The notes under the pieces: model-generated
What the model saw: the letters and a program-made list of their open reading frames with translations, nothing else
What the model was told of the DNA's origin: nothing
Database searches by the model: none
Source: an uncultured Bacteroidales bacterium
Lineage (GTDB): Bacteria > Bacteroidota > Bacteroidia > Bacteroidales > Muribaculaceae
Direction: 5' to 3'
NCBI GenBank assembly: GCA_902793405.1
Contig: CADBDH010000013.1
Location: forward strand, 35,916-99,915
DNA: 64,000 nt
Position numbers and translations under genes: made by a program
Part shown: positions 36,743-44,356 of the stretch, piece by piece
Layout of the letters: every line of letters begins with the position of its first letter
Position numbering within the stretch: position 1 is the stretch's first letter

Positions 36743-38052
36743 TGGGCCATGCCGTAGAGCATGACCATGACGAAGCAAATTGCGGGAACGATGAAGGACA
36801 GGTTGACCGACGGCATGAAGGTGACGTCGCTGTCGATGATCATCGCCTGAACGGCGGGTAACAGGCTGCCGCCCAGGATGGCCATGATCAGGCCTGCCGA
36901 GCCGAGCTCGGTGTCCTCGTTGACGTCGCCCAGCGCGAGGCCGTAGATGGTGGGGAACATCAGGCTCATGCAGGCCGACACACCCACCAGGCAATACATG
37001 CCCGCCTGGCCTCCCAGCACGATGACGCCGCACACCAGCAGCAACGCCAGCGCGGCAAACACCGCCAGCAGACGGCCCGGCTTGAAGTACTTCATCAGAT
37101 ACATGTTGACAAAGCGCATGAGGCAAAAGATGACCATCGCCACGATGTTGTAGCGCTGCGACAGCACCTCGGCCGCCTGTTCGCTCATCCCCTGGGCCAT
37201 GAAGACGCGCGTGCCATACTGGATGATGAAGGTCCAGCAAGTGATCTGTGCGCCCACATAGAAGAACTGGGCCACGACGCCGTTGCGGTAGGTCCTGTTG
37301 GCCATCAGGCGCCTGAAGGCCGGCAACAAGGCCCCGTGACGGTCGGCACCCTGCTGGCGCACCGACGGTATGGGCAGGAACAGCATCAGCACCAGCAGCC
37401 CCACCAGCACCACACCCAGCAGGGCATAGGGCTGGACCAGGATGCTCAAGTCGCTCTGCTTCAACGCCTCGAAGCTGGCATCGTCGAGCGTGGCCCGCTG
37501 GGCCGTGTCGAGCGGGGAGAGGCGTGCCTGGATATAGTTCATCGCCACAAACATGCCCGCCAGCGAGCCGATGGGGTTGAACGACTGGGCCAGGTTGAGG
37601 CGGCGCGTGGCCGTCTCGCGGTCACCCATGCGCAGGATATAGGGGTTGGCCGTGGTCTCGAGGAACGACAGGCCGCAGGTGAGGATGAAATAGGCGATGA
37701 GGAACGGCGCAAAACTGCCGATGGCCCGGGCAGGGATGAACAGCAGCACACCCAGGGCATACAGGGCCAGTCCCATGATGATGCCGCTCTTGAACGAGTG
37801 GCGACGGATGAACAGCGCCGCCGGCAGGGCCATGCAGAAGTAGCCGCCATAGAAGGCCACCTGCACCAGCGCACCCTGGGTCACGTTCATGCGGAATATC
37901 TTGGAAAACGCCTTGACCATCGGGTTGGTGATATCGTTGGCAAAGCCCCACAGGGCAAAGCAGCACGTCACCACCACGAACGGCAGCACATAGCTCACCC
38001 CCTCGCGCGTAATCAACAATCGGGATTTCTTTTGATTCTCACTCTCTCTCAT
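36730..38052 (-). CDS. fucP: L-fucose:H+ symporter (MFS)
   Basis: A 440-residue major facilitator with 12 predicted helices. The first helix contains CCFALWGFANDITNPMVKAF, the FucP/sugar-porter signature with the Asp and Asn that couple proton and sugar. LPAALFIRRHSFKSGIIMGL and LSFLETTANPYILRMGDRET match the FucP-GluP-type family. Substrate is called fucose because a mutarotase and a sugar-kinase-like gene precede it, though glucose/galactose transport by a relative cannot be excluded. The start is ATG 38052; a GTG at 38055 is in frame. It is last in a three-gene minus-strand cluster. Confidence 0.85.
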   Translation of the reverse strand: MRESENQKKSRLLITREGVSYVLPFVVVTCCFALWGFANDITNPMVKAFSKIFRMNVTQGALVQVAFYGGYFCMALPAALFIRRHSFKSGIIMGLALYALGVLLFIPARAIGSFAPFLIAYFILTCGLSFLETTANPYILRMGDRETATRRLNLAQSFNPIGSLAGMFVAMNYIQARLSPLDTAQRATLDDASFEALKQSDLSILVQPYALLGVVLVGLLVLMLFLPIPSVRQQGADRHGALLPAFRRLMANRTYRNGVVAQFFYVGAQITCWTFIIQYGTRVFMAQGMSEQAAEVLSQRYNIVAMVIFCLMRFVNMYLMKYFKPGRLLAVFAALALLLVCGVIVLGGQAGMYCLVGVSACMSLMFPTIYGLALGDVNEDTELGSAGLIMAILGGSLLPAVQAMIIDSDVTFMPSVNLSFIVPAICFVMVMLYGMAHTRR

Positions 38053-38080
38053 CACTCACTTCTCACTTCTAACTCCTCAC

Positions 38081-38155
38081 TAAACTGTAAACTGTAAACT
38101 TTAAACTTTAAACTCTAAACTCTAAACTTCAAGCTTCAAGCTCTTGAAGCTTGAA
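38081..38155. repeat. TAAACT tandem run and palindrome overlapping the mutarotase 3' end
   Basis: Seven units of TAAACTGT/TTAAACT/CTAAACT (38081-38126) are followed by TTCAAGCTTCAAG paired with CTTGAAGCTTGAA (38127-38155). The palindrome encodes the final KLQELEA and stop of the mutarotase. It may serve as its 3'-end structure before fucP. Confidence 0.65.
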
Positions 38156-38473
38156 TATTTGTCTCATCAGTTGCCACTTGGCCGTCGAGGGCGCATCGGG
38201 GTCGCAGCCCTGGAACCGGGCCACATAGGCCTCCCACTCGGCCTGGCGGGGCAGGGTGGCCAGGCGGGCGTTGTCCGCCTCCCAATCAAAGTCATCGGTT
38301 GTGTCGCAGATCATGAACAGGCGGTTGCCGTGGATGTAGATCTGCATGTCCAGGATACCCACACTGCGGATACCCTCTTGTATCTCGGGCCACACATGGG
38401 CGTGGGCCTCGACATATCGCTCGATCATCTCTCGATCGTCGCGCAATTCTAGCGTCTGACAATAACGTTTCAT
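38129..38473 (-). CDS. L-rhamnose/L-fucose mutarotase (RhaM family)
   Basis: A 114-residue protein of the RhaM (DUF718) family, which interconverts the anomers of a deoxy sugar. MKRYCQTLELRDDREMIERY, HAHVWPEIQEGIRSVGILDM and IYIHGNRLFMICDT are conserved and supply the active-site His and Tyr. W-EAYVARFQGC near the end is also typical. The start at 38473 is chosen because family members begin MKRYC; a longer start (38506) is in frame. The neighbours, fucP and a kinase-like gene, indicate fucose rather than rhamnose as the natural substrate. Confidence 0.85.
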   Translation of the reverse strand: MKRYCQTLELRDDREMIERYVEAHAHVWPEIQEGIRSVGILDMQIYIHGNRLFMICDTTDDFDWEADNARLATLPRQAEWEAYVARFQGCDPDAPSTAKWQLMRQIFKLQELEA

Positions 38474-38517
38474 GATGGATGAATGGAATGGTTTAGAAAT
38501 ATTCAATTCTCACGCGG

Positions 38518-39687
38518 TTAAAATCCGCTGCGGCGGATGGTCAGCGGGATGGCTCCCTCGGGGAAACAGTCACGGTCGCGGCACACGAGCGCCAGATAAC
38601 CGCCACCGCCAGCACCCGGCATTTTCCAGGCCATCACGCCCGGCATGGCGCTGTAACGGTCGATATAGTCCTGCACGCCAGGCTGTATCATGGCGGGGAA
38701 CATCGCCACCTGGGCATCGAACGAGGCCCGATAGGCGGCGGCAAACCCCTCAAGGTCAAGCTGCTGGATAGCGTCCCAGCAGCGGTCGGCGGCAGCGGCC
38801 AGGGCACGCACCTTGGCAGGCGTGATGTCCTTGCCCTCGACGACGCTGCAACCCGGCCGACGCGGGAACATGGGTATCATGCACAGGTGATCCTCAAGCC
38901 AGCCGAGCAGGGTGGGGTCCTGGGTATATTCGATTTTCTCGGGCCAGTAGCTGCCATTATAATAATGTCTTGCCAGGCCGGGCACGCAGATGCCGATGGC
39001 ATCCTGGGCGCCGCTCACGATGCCGTCGCTGCGCTCGGGGTCGTTCTCGAGGCAGAAGACCAGCCTGGCCAGCATCTCGGGGTCCATCGTGGGCAACTGG
39101 TAGGGCCACACACGCTTGATGGTGTTGCGCGTGCTGGTCGACAGGCCGCAGCGCTCGCGAATCTTGAAGGTGGGTTCCAGCGAGATGGTCAATGCCCAGC
39201 CGGGCGCGTGGCACGACACATAGGGCTGGTCAATCCACGTTCCCGCCAGGTCCAGCCGCGTGGGCAACTGGCTTGCCGACTGCTTGAGCCCCGTGCTGCT
39301 GCGGGCCTGCAGCCCCTCGCCGGGAACACGCTTGAGCACAATGTATTCCATGCCGCGCTCACGGCACAGCTGGCGCTTGTCGTCGCGGTCACCGTCCTCG
39401 TTCACCACCAGGCAGTCGGGGTGGACAAGGTCGAGCGTGGGCAGGAAATCGAGGTAGCCCTCGCCCTGGTTGATGTAGGCCTCCTTGACATAGCGGATGG
39501 CGCGCACCATGAACAGGCGCTCCTGCTCGCTGTACATGGTCTTGTGCCCCTTCAAGGCCTGGATGGTCTTGTCGCTGCCGATGCCCACATACAGGTCGCC
39601 GAATTGCGACGCCTGCCTGAAGAATTCCACATGGCCCGAGTGCAACAGATCGTAGCACCCCGACACAAAAACTTTCTTGTTGCTCAC
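38518..39687 (-). CDS. Cytidylyltransferase-like / GHMP-kinase-like fusion protein
   Basis: A 389-residue two-part protein. Residues 1-130 are a nucleotidyltransferase fold: VFVSGCYDLLHSGHVEFFRQ with the HxGH motif, and GHKTMYSEQERLFMV. Residues 140-389 resemble a GHMP kinase: TRLDLAGTWIDQP, SDGIVSGAQDAIGICVPG in place of the usual glycine loop, and AWKMPGAGGGGYLALV. Such fusions occur beside fucP in Bacteroidales. A step in activating or phosphorylating the sugar is likely but not proven, and the degenerate glycine loop makes kinase activity uncertain. The start codon is GTG. TACCTTTG (minus, 39726-39719) lies 32 bases upstream. Confidence 0.72.
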   Translation of the reverse strand: MSNKKVFVSGCYDLLHSGHVEFFRQASQFGDLYVGIGSDKTIQALKGHKTMYSEQERLFMVRAIRYVKEAYINQGEGYLDFLPTLDLVHPDCLVVNEDGDRDDKRQLCRERGMEYIVLKRVPGEGLQARSSTGLKQSASQLPTRLDLAGTWIDQPYVSCHAPGWALTISLEPTFKIRERCGLSTSTRNTIKRVWPYQLPTMDPEMLARLVFCLENDPERSDGIVSGAQDAIGICVPGLARHYYNGSYWPEKIEYTQDPTLLGWLEDHLCMIPMFPRRPGCSVVEGKDITPAKVRALAAAADRCWDAIQQLDLEGFAAAYRASFDAQVAMFPAMIQPGVQDYIDRYSAMPGVMAWKMPGAGGGGYLALVCRDRDCFPEGAIPLTIRRSGF

Positions 39688-39754
39688 TGTCGTTAAAACT
39701 ATTGTGCGGTTTCAACGACAAAGGTACAATTTCCAGCCCACAAGAGCATCATTA

Positions 39755-39780
39755 GGGGCGGAAAAATGAATTTCCGCCCC
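39755..39780 (-). terminator. Hairpin after trpB2
   Basis: GGGGCGGAAA pairs with TTTCCGCCCC around AATGAA, 36 bases past the trpB2 stop. No clear U-run follows, so function as a terminator is tentative. Confidence 0.45.
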
Positions 39781-39815
39781 CACCAGCTTATTGTTTAACT
39801 CATTACAAGGCAATT

Positions 39816-41171
39816 CTATTCGGGTACCCGCCCGAGAGTCTGCAGGATGTCGTCGTCGCTCACGCGGTGGTTCACCAGGTCGCCGTTCAGGTATTGGTCA
39901 TAGGCGCTCATGTCGATCAGGCCATGGCCCGACAGGTTGAACAGGATGACCTTCTGTTCGCCAGTCTGCTTGCATTTCTCGGCCTCACGAATGGTGGCGG
40001 CAATGGCATGGCTCGACTCGGGAGCCGGGATGATGCCCTCGGTGCGGGCAAAGAGCATTCCGGCATCAAAGGATTCGAGTTGCGGAATATCAACGCCGCG
40101 CATCAGCCCGTCCTTGAGCAATTGGGAAATGATCATGCCGGCGCCGTGATAGCGCAAGCCGCCCGCGTGGATGTTAGCGGGCTTGAACGTGTGGCCCAGC
40201 GTGAACATGGGCAGCAGGGGCGTGTAGCCGGCCTCGTCGCCAAAGTCGTAACGGAACTGGCCGCGAGTGAGTTTCGGGCAGCTGTCGGGCTCGGCGGCAA
40301 TGAACTCGGTGTGCTTGCCGTCCTTGAGGTTGTGGCGCATGAAGGGGAAGGCAAGGCCGCCAAAGTTGGAACCGCCGCCAAAACAGGCGATGACCACATC
40401 GGGGTACTCGCCAGCCATAGCCATCTGTTTTTCAGCCTCCAGGCCGATGATGGTCTGATGCAGGCCCACATGGTTCAGCACCGACCCTAAAGTGTACTTG
40501 CAGTTAGGCGTGGTGGTGGCCAGCTCGACGGCCTCGGAGATGGCGGTGCCCAGCGAGCCCGGGTGATGCGGGTCGCGTGTGATAATGTCCTTGCCGGCCC
40601 GGGTTGACATCGATGGCGAACCCGTCACGGCGGCCCCGAAGGTGCGCATGATTGATGAGCGGTAAGGCTTTTGTTGCATGGAGATTTTTACCTGATATAC
40701 AGCGGCTTCAAGACCAAACACCCTTGCTGCGTAGGCCAGGGCGGCGCCCCACTGGCCCGCACCGGTCTCGGTGGTCACGTTGGTGGTGCCTTCCTGCTTG
40801 GCATAGTAGCACTGCGCCAGAGCCGAGTTGATTTTGTGTGACCCTAACGGATTCACCGACTCGTTTTTGAAATAGATGTGGGCGGGAGTTTGCAACGCCT
40901 CTTCCAGGGCATAGGCGCGAACGAGCGGGGTAGAGCGGTAGAAACTGTATTTCTCAAGCACTTCGCCAGGGATGGGGATGAAATCGTGCTCGGTATCCAG
41001 TTCCTGTACACAACATTCTCGCGGGAAGATGTGGGCCAGGTCATCCACGCCCAGGGGCTGCCTGGTGGCAGGGTGGATGGGAGGCAGCGGCTTGTTGGGC
41101 ATGTCGGCCTGGATGTTGTACCATGCTGTGGGCAACTCGTTCTCTTGAAGAATAAATCGTTTCTGTTTCAT
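39816..41171 (-). CDS. trpB: Tryptophan synthase beta chain, TrpB2 type
   Basis: A 451-residue PLP enzyme that condenses indole with serine to tryptophan. NPLGSHKINSALAQCYYAK carries the PLP-binding Lys, TTETGAGQWGAALAYAAR the catalytic Glu, and CFGGGSNFGGLAFPFM the phosphate-binding glycines. The longer N-terminus and the sequence KNESVNPLGSHK are features of the TrpB2 subtype, which often works without TrpA. No trpA lies next to it. An attenuator with a Trp-rich leader peptide lies directly upstream (41199-41371), which shows that the gene responds to tryptophan supply. Confidence 0.95.
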   Translation of the reverse strand: MKQKRFILQENELPTAWYNIQADMPNKPLPPIHPATRQPLGVDDLAHIFPRECCVQELDTEHDFIPIPGEVLEKYSFYRSTPLVRAYALEEALQTPAHIYFKNESVNPLGSHKINSALAQCYYAKQEGTTNVTTETGAGQWGAALAYAARVFGLEAAVYQVKISMQQKPYRSSIMRTFGAAVTGSPSMSTRAGKDIITRDPHHPGSLGTAISEAVELATTTPNCKYTLGSVLNHVGLHQTIIGLEAEKQMAMAGEYPDVVIACFGGGSNFGGLAFPFMRHNLKDGKHTEFIAAEPDSCPKLTRGQFRYDFGDEAGYTPLLPMFTLGHTFKPANIHAGGLRYHGAGMIISQLLKDGLMRGVDIPQLESFDAGMLFARTEGIIPAPESSHAIAATIREAEKCKQTGEQKVILFNLSGHGLIDMSAYDQYLNGDLVNHRVSDDDILQTLGRVPE

Positions 41172-41200
41172 CGTTGATGATAATTTATAATTATTATTAA

Positions 41201-41230
41201 AAAGGTCTGTCGTAAGTACGACAGACCTTT
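41201..41230 (-). terminator. Regulated terminator in the trpB2 leader
   Basis: AAAGGTCTGTCGT and ACGACAGACCTTT form a perfect 13-bp stem around four bases. The U-run on the minus strand follows directly. It lies 30 bases before the trpB2 start, so it stops transcription before the gene. Confidence 0.88.
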
Positions 41231-41275
41231 TGTTTTTTATTGTAACCTCTTAGGAAACCACAATGGCCAGGCGAC

Positions 41276-41371
41276 TCACGACTTTTTAGATCTTGAGTTA
41301 CGCCACCACCAATATGAAGAAATTATAGTCATTATGTAATATTTATGTTGATGCTGCAAATTTATATTCAT
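41276..41371 (-). CDS. trpL: trp leader peptide
   Basis: A 31-codon ORF (ATG 41371, stop TGA 41278-41276) ending SYWWWRNSRSKKS. Three consecutive Trp codons plus a downstream hairpin and terminator define a leader peptide that senses charged tRNA-Trp by ribosome stalling. A shorter start at ATG 41332 (MTIISSYWWWR) is equally possible. Triple Trp codons are very unlikely by chance in front of a trp gene. Confidence 0.85.
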   Translation of the reverse strand: MNINLQHQHKYYIMTIISSYWWWRNSRSKKS

Positions 41372-41497
41372 TTCAGTAGATAGGCAAGAAATTTTGCGAA
41401 AAAAATGCGCAGTCCCCCTCACAACTATGGTAAACGGTCGGGATAGGCTGTAGTGCCTATAGAAAGCGCCTTATTAAATAATGTATGGGCTTTTTTA

Positions 41498-41529
41498 TTT
41501 GGTTTTGTTCAGGAAAAAGCCTAACTTTG
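41498..41529 (+). promoter_or_regulatory. Promoter of the HerA-like ATPase gene
   Basis: TTTG (41498-41501), 20 bases, TAACTTTG (41522-41529). Both elements match consensus. The leader is about 40 bases. Confidence 0.8.
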
Positions 41530-41577
41530 TGACCGAGTAACATCGTAACACAACAATAACCAATATCATACAACATC

Positions 41578-43161
41578 ATGTACACTCAAGAGAACGGATT
41601 CTATATCGCCCACGGTCCCAACGGACCCATCAGCATCCTGGGCAACATGGCCAACCGTCACGGCCTCATCGCCGGTGCCACGGGAACGGGTAAAACGGTG
41701 ACGCTGCAAGTGATTGCCGAGAGTTTCTGCAAGGCCGGCGTGCCCTGCTTCATGGCCGACATGAAGGGGGACTTGTCAGGTGTGAGCCAACCCGGCAAAC
41801 TCTCGGGATTTATCGAGAAGAGGCTGCCTGAGTTCGGCATGAACCAGGAGGACCTCACCTTTGAGGGCTGTCCCGTCAGGTTTTATGACGTCTATGGCGA
41901 ACAGGGCATTCCCATGCGAGCCAGCCTGGGCGAGATGGGGCCTGATCTGGTGGCACGCATCCTGAGTTTGAACGATACCCAGACGGGTGTGCTCAATATC
42001 CTGTACCGCATCCTGGACGAGAAAGGCGTCCTGCTCGACGACATCAAGGATTTGCGTTCGGCGCTGGACTGGCTCTCCAAGCATGCCAAGGAATACACTA
42101 CCCAGTATGGCAACGTGGCCCCCGCCAGCATCGGCGCGATACAGCGTGCTATCCTGCAACTCGAGAACCAGGGAGCCGACAAGTTTTTCGGCATTCCCTC
42201 GTTTGACATCAATGACCTGTTTGCCACCCGCGACGGCAAGGGCGTGTTGAGCGTTCTCGCTGCCGACAAACTCATGCTGCAGCCCAAATTGTACTCGACA
42301 TTCCTGTTGTGGCTGCTGAGCGAACTTTACAGCACGCTGCCCGAAGTGGGCGACCTGGACAAACCCAAATTGGTCTTCTTCTTTGACGAGGCCCACATGT
42401 TGTTTGAGGACACGACCAAGGCATTAGGCGACAAGATCGAGCAGGTCATCCGCCTCATCCGCAGTAAAGGCGTGGGCATCTTCTTTATTTCGCAGCTGCC
42501 CACCGATATTCCCGACATTATCCTGGGTCAGCTGGGCAACAGGGTGCAGCACGCCCTGCGCGCCTACACGCCGCGTGATCAGAAGGCCGTTAAAGTGGCT
42601 GCCGAAACTTTCCGTGCAAATCCCAACTTCAAGACCGAAGAGGCCATCCTGGAACTCGAGACCGGCGAGGCCCTGGTATCGTTCCTTGACGAGAAGGGCG
42701 CGCCAAGTGCCGTAGAGCGTGCCATGGTGCTCTTCCCGCTGAGCCAGATCGGCGCTATCACCGAGGGCCAACGCCTGGACATCATGAACGCCGCCAGCGA
42801 CATCAATGCCAAGTACAAACAGGCAGGGGATAGGGAAAGCGTGTTTGAGGTATTCTCGCGCGAGGCCGAAGCCGAAGCCAAGGCTGCCGAGGAAGCCGCC
42901 GCTGCCAAGGAGGCCGAGAAAGAGGAGAAATCCAAGAAAAAGGAGAAAACCATCTGGGATAAGGTATGGAAGGCCGTTGTCACTGCCGTGACAGGTACGC
43001 TGGCCACTATCCTGGGCAAGACAGTCTCGGACACCATCACCGGCAAGAAGGGTAAAGGCACGAGCATCAAGGATGCTGCCGGCCGAGCCGCCAAGAACGC
43101 CACCAGCGCTGCCGGGCGCCAGATCCTGCGCGACATCCTGGGCAACGTGGTCAAGAAGTGA
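41578..43161 (+). CDS. HerA/DUF853-type ATPase with C-terminal coiled coil
   Basis: A 527-residue P-loop ATPase of the HerA-FtsK group (DUF853). Walker A is IAGATGTGKTVTLQ (residues about 31-44), Walker B is LVFFFDEAHMLF (about 263-274), followed by sensor-type IGFFISQLPTD-like GIFFISQLPTDIPD. The last 110 residues are an Ala/Lys/Glu coiled coil then a basic Gly/Ala tail (AEAEAKAAEEAAAAKEAEKE), also usual in DUF853 proteins. The physiological role of DUF853 proteins is unknown to me; DNA translocation is inferred from the family. It is monocistronic with its own promoter and no nuclease partner next to it. Confidence 0.85.
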   Translation: MYTQENGFYIAHGPNGPISILGNMANRHGLIAGATGTGKTVTLQVIAESFCKAGVPCFMADMKGDLSGVSQPGKLSGFIEKRLPEFGMNQEDLTFEGCPVRFYDVYGEQGIPMRASLGEMGPDLVARILSLNDTQTGVLNILYRILDEKGVLLDDIKDLRSALDWLSKHAKEYTTQYGNVAPASIGAIQRAILQLENQGADKFFGIPSFDINDLFATRDGKGVLSVLAADKLMLQPKLYSTFLLWLLSELYSTLPEVGDLDKPKLVFFFDEAHMLFEDTTKALGDKIEQVIRLIRSKGVGIFFISQLPTDIPDIILGQLGNRVQHALRAYTPRDQKAVKVAAETFRANPNFKTEEAILELETGEALVSFLDEKGAPSAVERAMVLFPLSQIGAITEGQRLDIMNAASDINAKYKQAGDRESVFEVFSREAEAEAKAAEEAAAAKEAEKEEKSKKKEKTIWDKVWKAVVTAVTGTLATILGKTVSDTITGKKGKGTSIKDAAGRAAKNATSAAGRQILRDILGNVVKK

Positions 43162-43202
43162 CCTGGTGCTGCAAGAGATAGGGTAGAGCCCTATAGCAAA
43201 AC

Positions 43203-43236
43203 AATCGGTCCTTGGGGGATTCCCCAGGGACCGATT
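43203..43236. terminator. Hairpin between the HerA-like gene and the XRE gene
   Basis: AATCGGTCCTTGGGG pairs with CCCCAGGGACCGATT (one G-U) over 15 bp around GATT. On the minus strand a short TTTT follows (gattgttttgc). It can end the plus-strand gene and perhaps the minus-strand XRE transcript. Confidence 0.65.
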
Positions 43237-43299
43237 GACGCTTAGTGATGTTTGTTTTGTGTTGTGCTTGTAATGGTTGTTGTCTCTTATCTCACTCTC

Positions 43300-43420
43300 A
43301 AGGCTTGCCGGCTGAATCGATAGCAATGGTTTGAAATATTTGGTATGGTTTGTTTTATAATTAATTAATGTGCGGCAAAAGTCGTTGTTTTTATTGTGTG
43401 TTTGCAGCCGGCCAAGCCTT
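43300..43420. repeat. Inverted repeat around a 90-base AT-rich core
   Basis: AAGGCTTGCCGGCTG (43300-43314) and CAGCCGGCCAAGCCTT (43405-43420) pair with one bulged base. The core contains an AATTAATTAAT run. This looks like a small repeat element; nothing is encoded. Confidence 0.6.
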
Positions 43421-43462
43421 ACGAGTGAATTAACATTATTATTAAGTCATTTATTTCCTCAT

Positions 43463-43993
43463 TTATTTTAAAGGTCCAAATTGTTCAAAACGTCCATCGT
43501 TGTAAAAAACGACAATGTTGACTACACTGCGGGCATCGGACGATGATGAGCCGCGCTGGTTCATACGCCCGGCAGAGTTGCTGCGCATGATGCTCTGTAT
43601 CGTCTCGCTCATCGACGGTGTGGTGATGCGCTGGGCCGACTTGGCAGCGGGACGGTAGGCCATGGGCTCATCTTCGTCGAACGAGATGGCCCGTTGACCC
43701 ATGTCGTCGTTCTGGTTCCCGTTCTGCTTCATCGAGCCAGCGGCATTGTCGCCGGCATCGGGAGCATCATGTCCCGACATGATCATTTCCCCGTCACCGA
43801 ACATGAGCCACATCACATTCAGGCTAGGGTACGCGCGATGGATTTTCCCGATCACCTCGTCACTCACTTTCTTGTTGCGTCCGTTGAGCAGTTGGGAGAG
43901 GGTAGGACGAGGTATCTCACATGTGTCCGCAAACTGAGAATTGGAAATCCCAGTCTGTTCAAGAAACATTTTTAATCTCGTCACAATATCCAT
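43463..43993 (-). CDS. XRE-family transcriptional regulator
   Basis: A 176-residue protein. Residues 1-60 are a Cro/C1-type helix-turn-helix: RLKMFLEQTGISNSQFADTC, EIPRPTLSQLLNGRNKKVSD, EVIGKIHRAYPSLNVMWLMF. The linker (residues 75-150) is Asp/Asn/Ser-rich and probably disordered. The C-terminal strand pair is NIVVFYNDGRFEQFGPLK. The chromosomal form beginning MDIVTRLK with GDGEM after the HTH is common in Bacteroidales; targets are unknown. A good promoter and a long AT-rich upstream region with dyad symmetry suggest autoregulation. Confidence 0.85.
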   Translation of the reverse strand: MDIVTRLKMFLEQTGISNSQFADTCEIPRPTLSQLLNGRNKKVSDEVIGKIHRAYPSLNVMWLMFGDGEMIMSGHDAPDAGDNAAGSMKQNGNQNDDMGQRAISFDEDEPMAYRPAAKSAQRITTPSMSETIQSIMRSNSAGRMNQRGSSSSDARSVVNIVVFYNDGRFEQFGPLK

Positions 43994-44145
43994 TTAAGAA
44001 CAATTTTTAGTTCGCGCTCAAGTGCGCGAGATTTGAATATTTACCAAACCAAAATTATCTGGTAGGTAAGTTCGACTCTGGAAACGTCCCAAAATCGCCC
44101 GAAATCTCAAAAAATCGCTGTTTGCGTTTTTTAATTTTGGGATTG

Positions 44146-44177
44146 CAAATTTAGAACGAAAAAATGAAACGACCAAA
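44146..44177 (-). promoter_or_regulatory. Promoter of the XRE regulator
   Basis: The minus strand reads TTTG (44177-44174), 20 bases, TAAATTTG (44153-44146). The leader is about 145 bases. Confidence 0.75.
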
Positions 44178-44241
44178 TTTAAAAACGAAAATTTTCAAAT
44201 TTGCATTTATATTTGCCAAAATTTGACAATTTTTGCCCAAT

Positions 44242-44356
44242 CTCAAAAGTAAACAAAATGATTTAAACAAAAACTATAGATATAGTATTATAAAACGCTA
44301 CAAATCAATATATTACATAATTGATTATACTGCAGTATGTCGGGTTTACTTTTGAG
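44242..44356. repeat. Nested dyad with outward -7 boxes
   Basis: The arms CTCAAAAGTAAAC (44242-44254) and GTTTACTTTTGAG (44344-44356) are a perfect 13-bp inverted repeat. Inside, AATCAAT-N10-ATTGATT forms a second dyad. Each outer arm contains TACTTTTG reading outward, so the structure could hold two divergent promoters or an operator. Confidence 0.6.

Larger units (their letters stand above)
41199..41371 (-). promoter_or_regulatory. Tryptophan attenuator of trpB2
   Basis: Read on the minus strand the leader has, in order: a short ORF with TGG TGG TGG (41311-41303), a hairpin (ATTGTGGTTTCCT with its partner AGGTTACAAT, 41264-41239), and an intrinsic terminator with a 13-bp perfect stem (GGTCTGTCGT with ACGACAGACC, 41230-41201) followed by TTTTTAAT. 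The trpB2 ATG follows 28 bases later. Stalling at the Trp codons would change which hairpin forms. This fits the attenuators known from Bacteroidetes trp genes (the Bacteroid-trp type, from memory). Confidence 0.85.
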
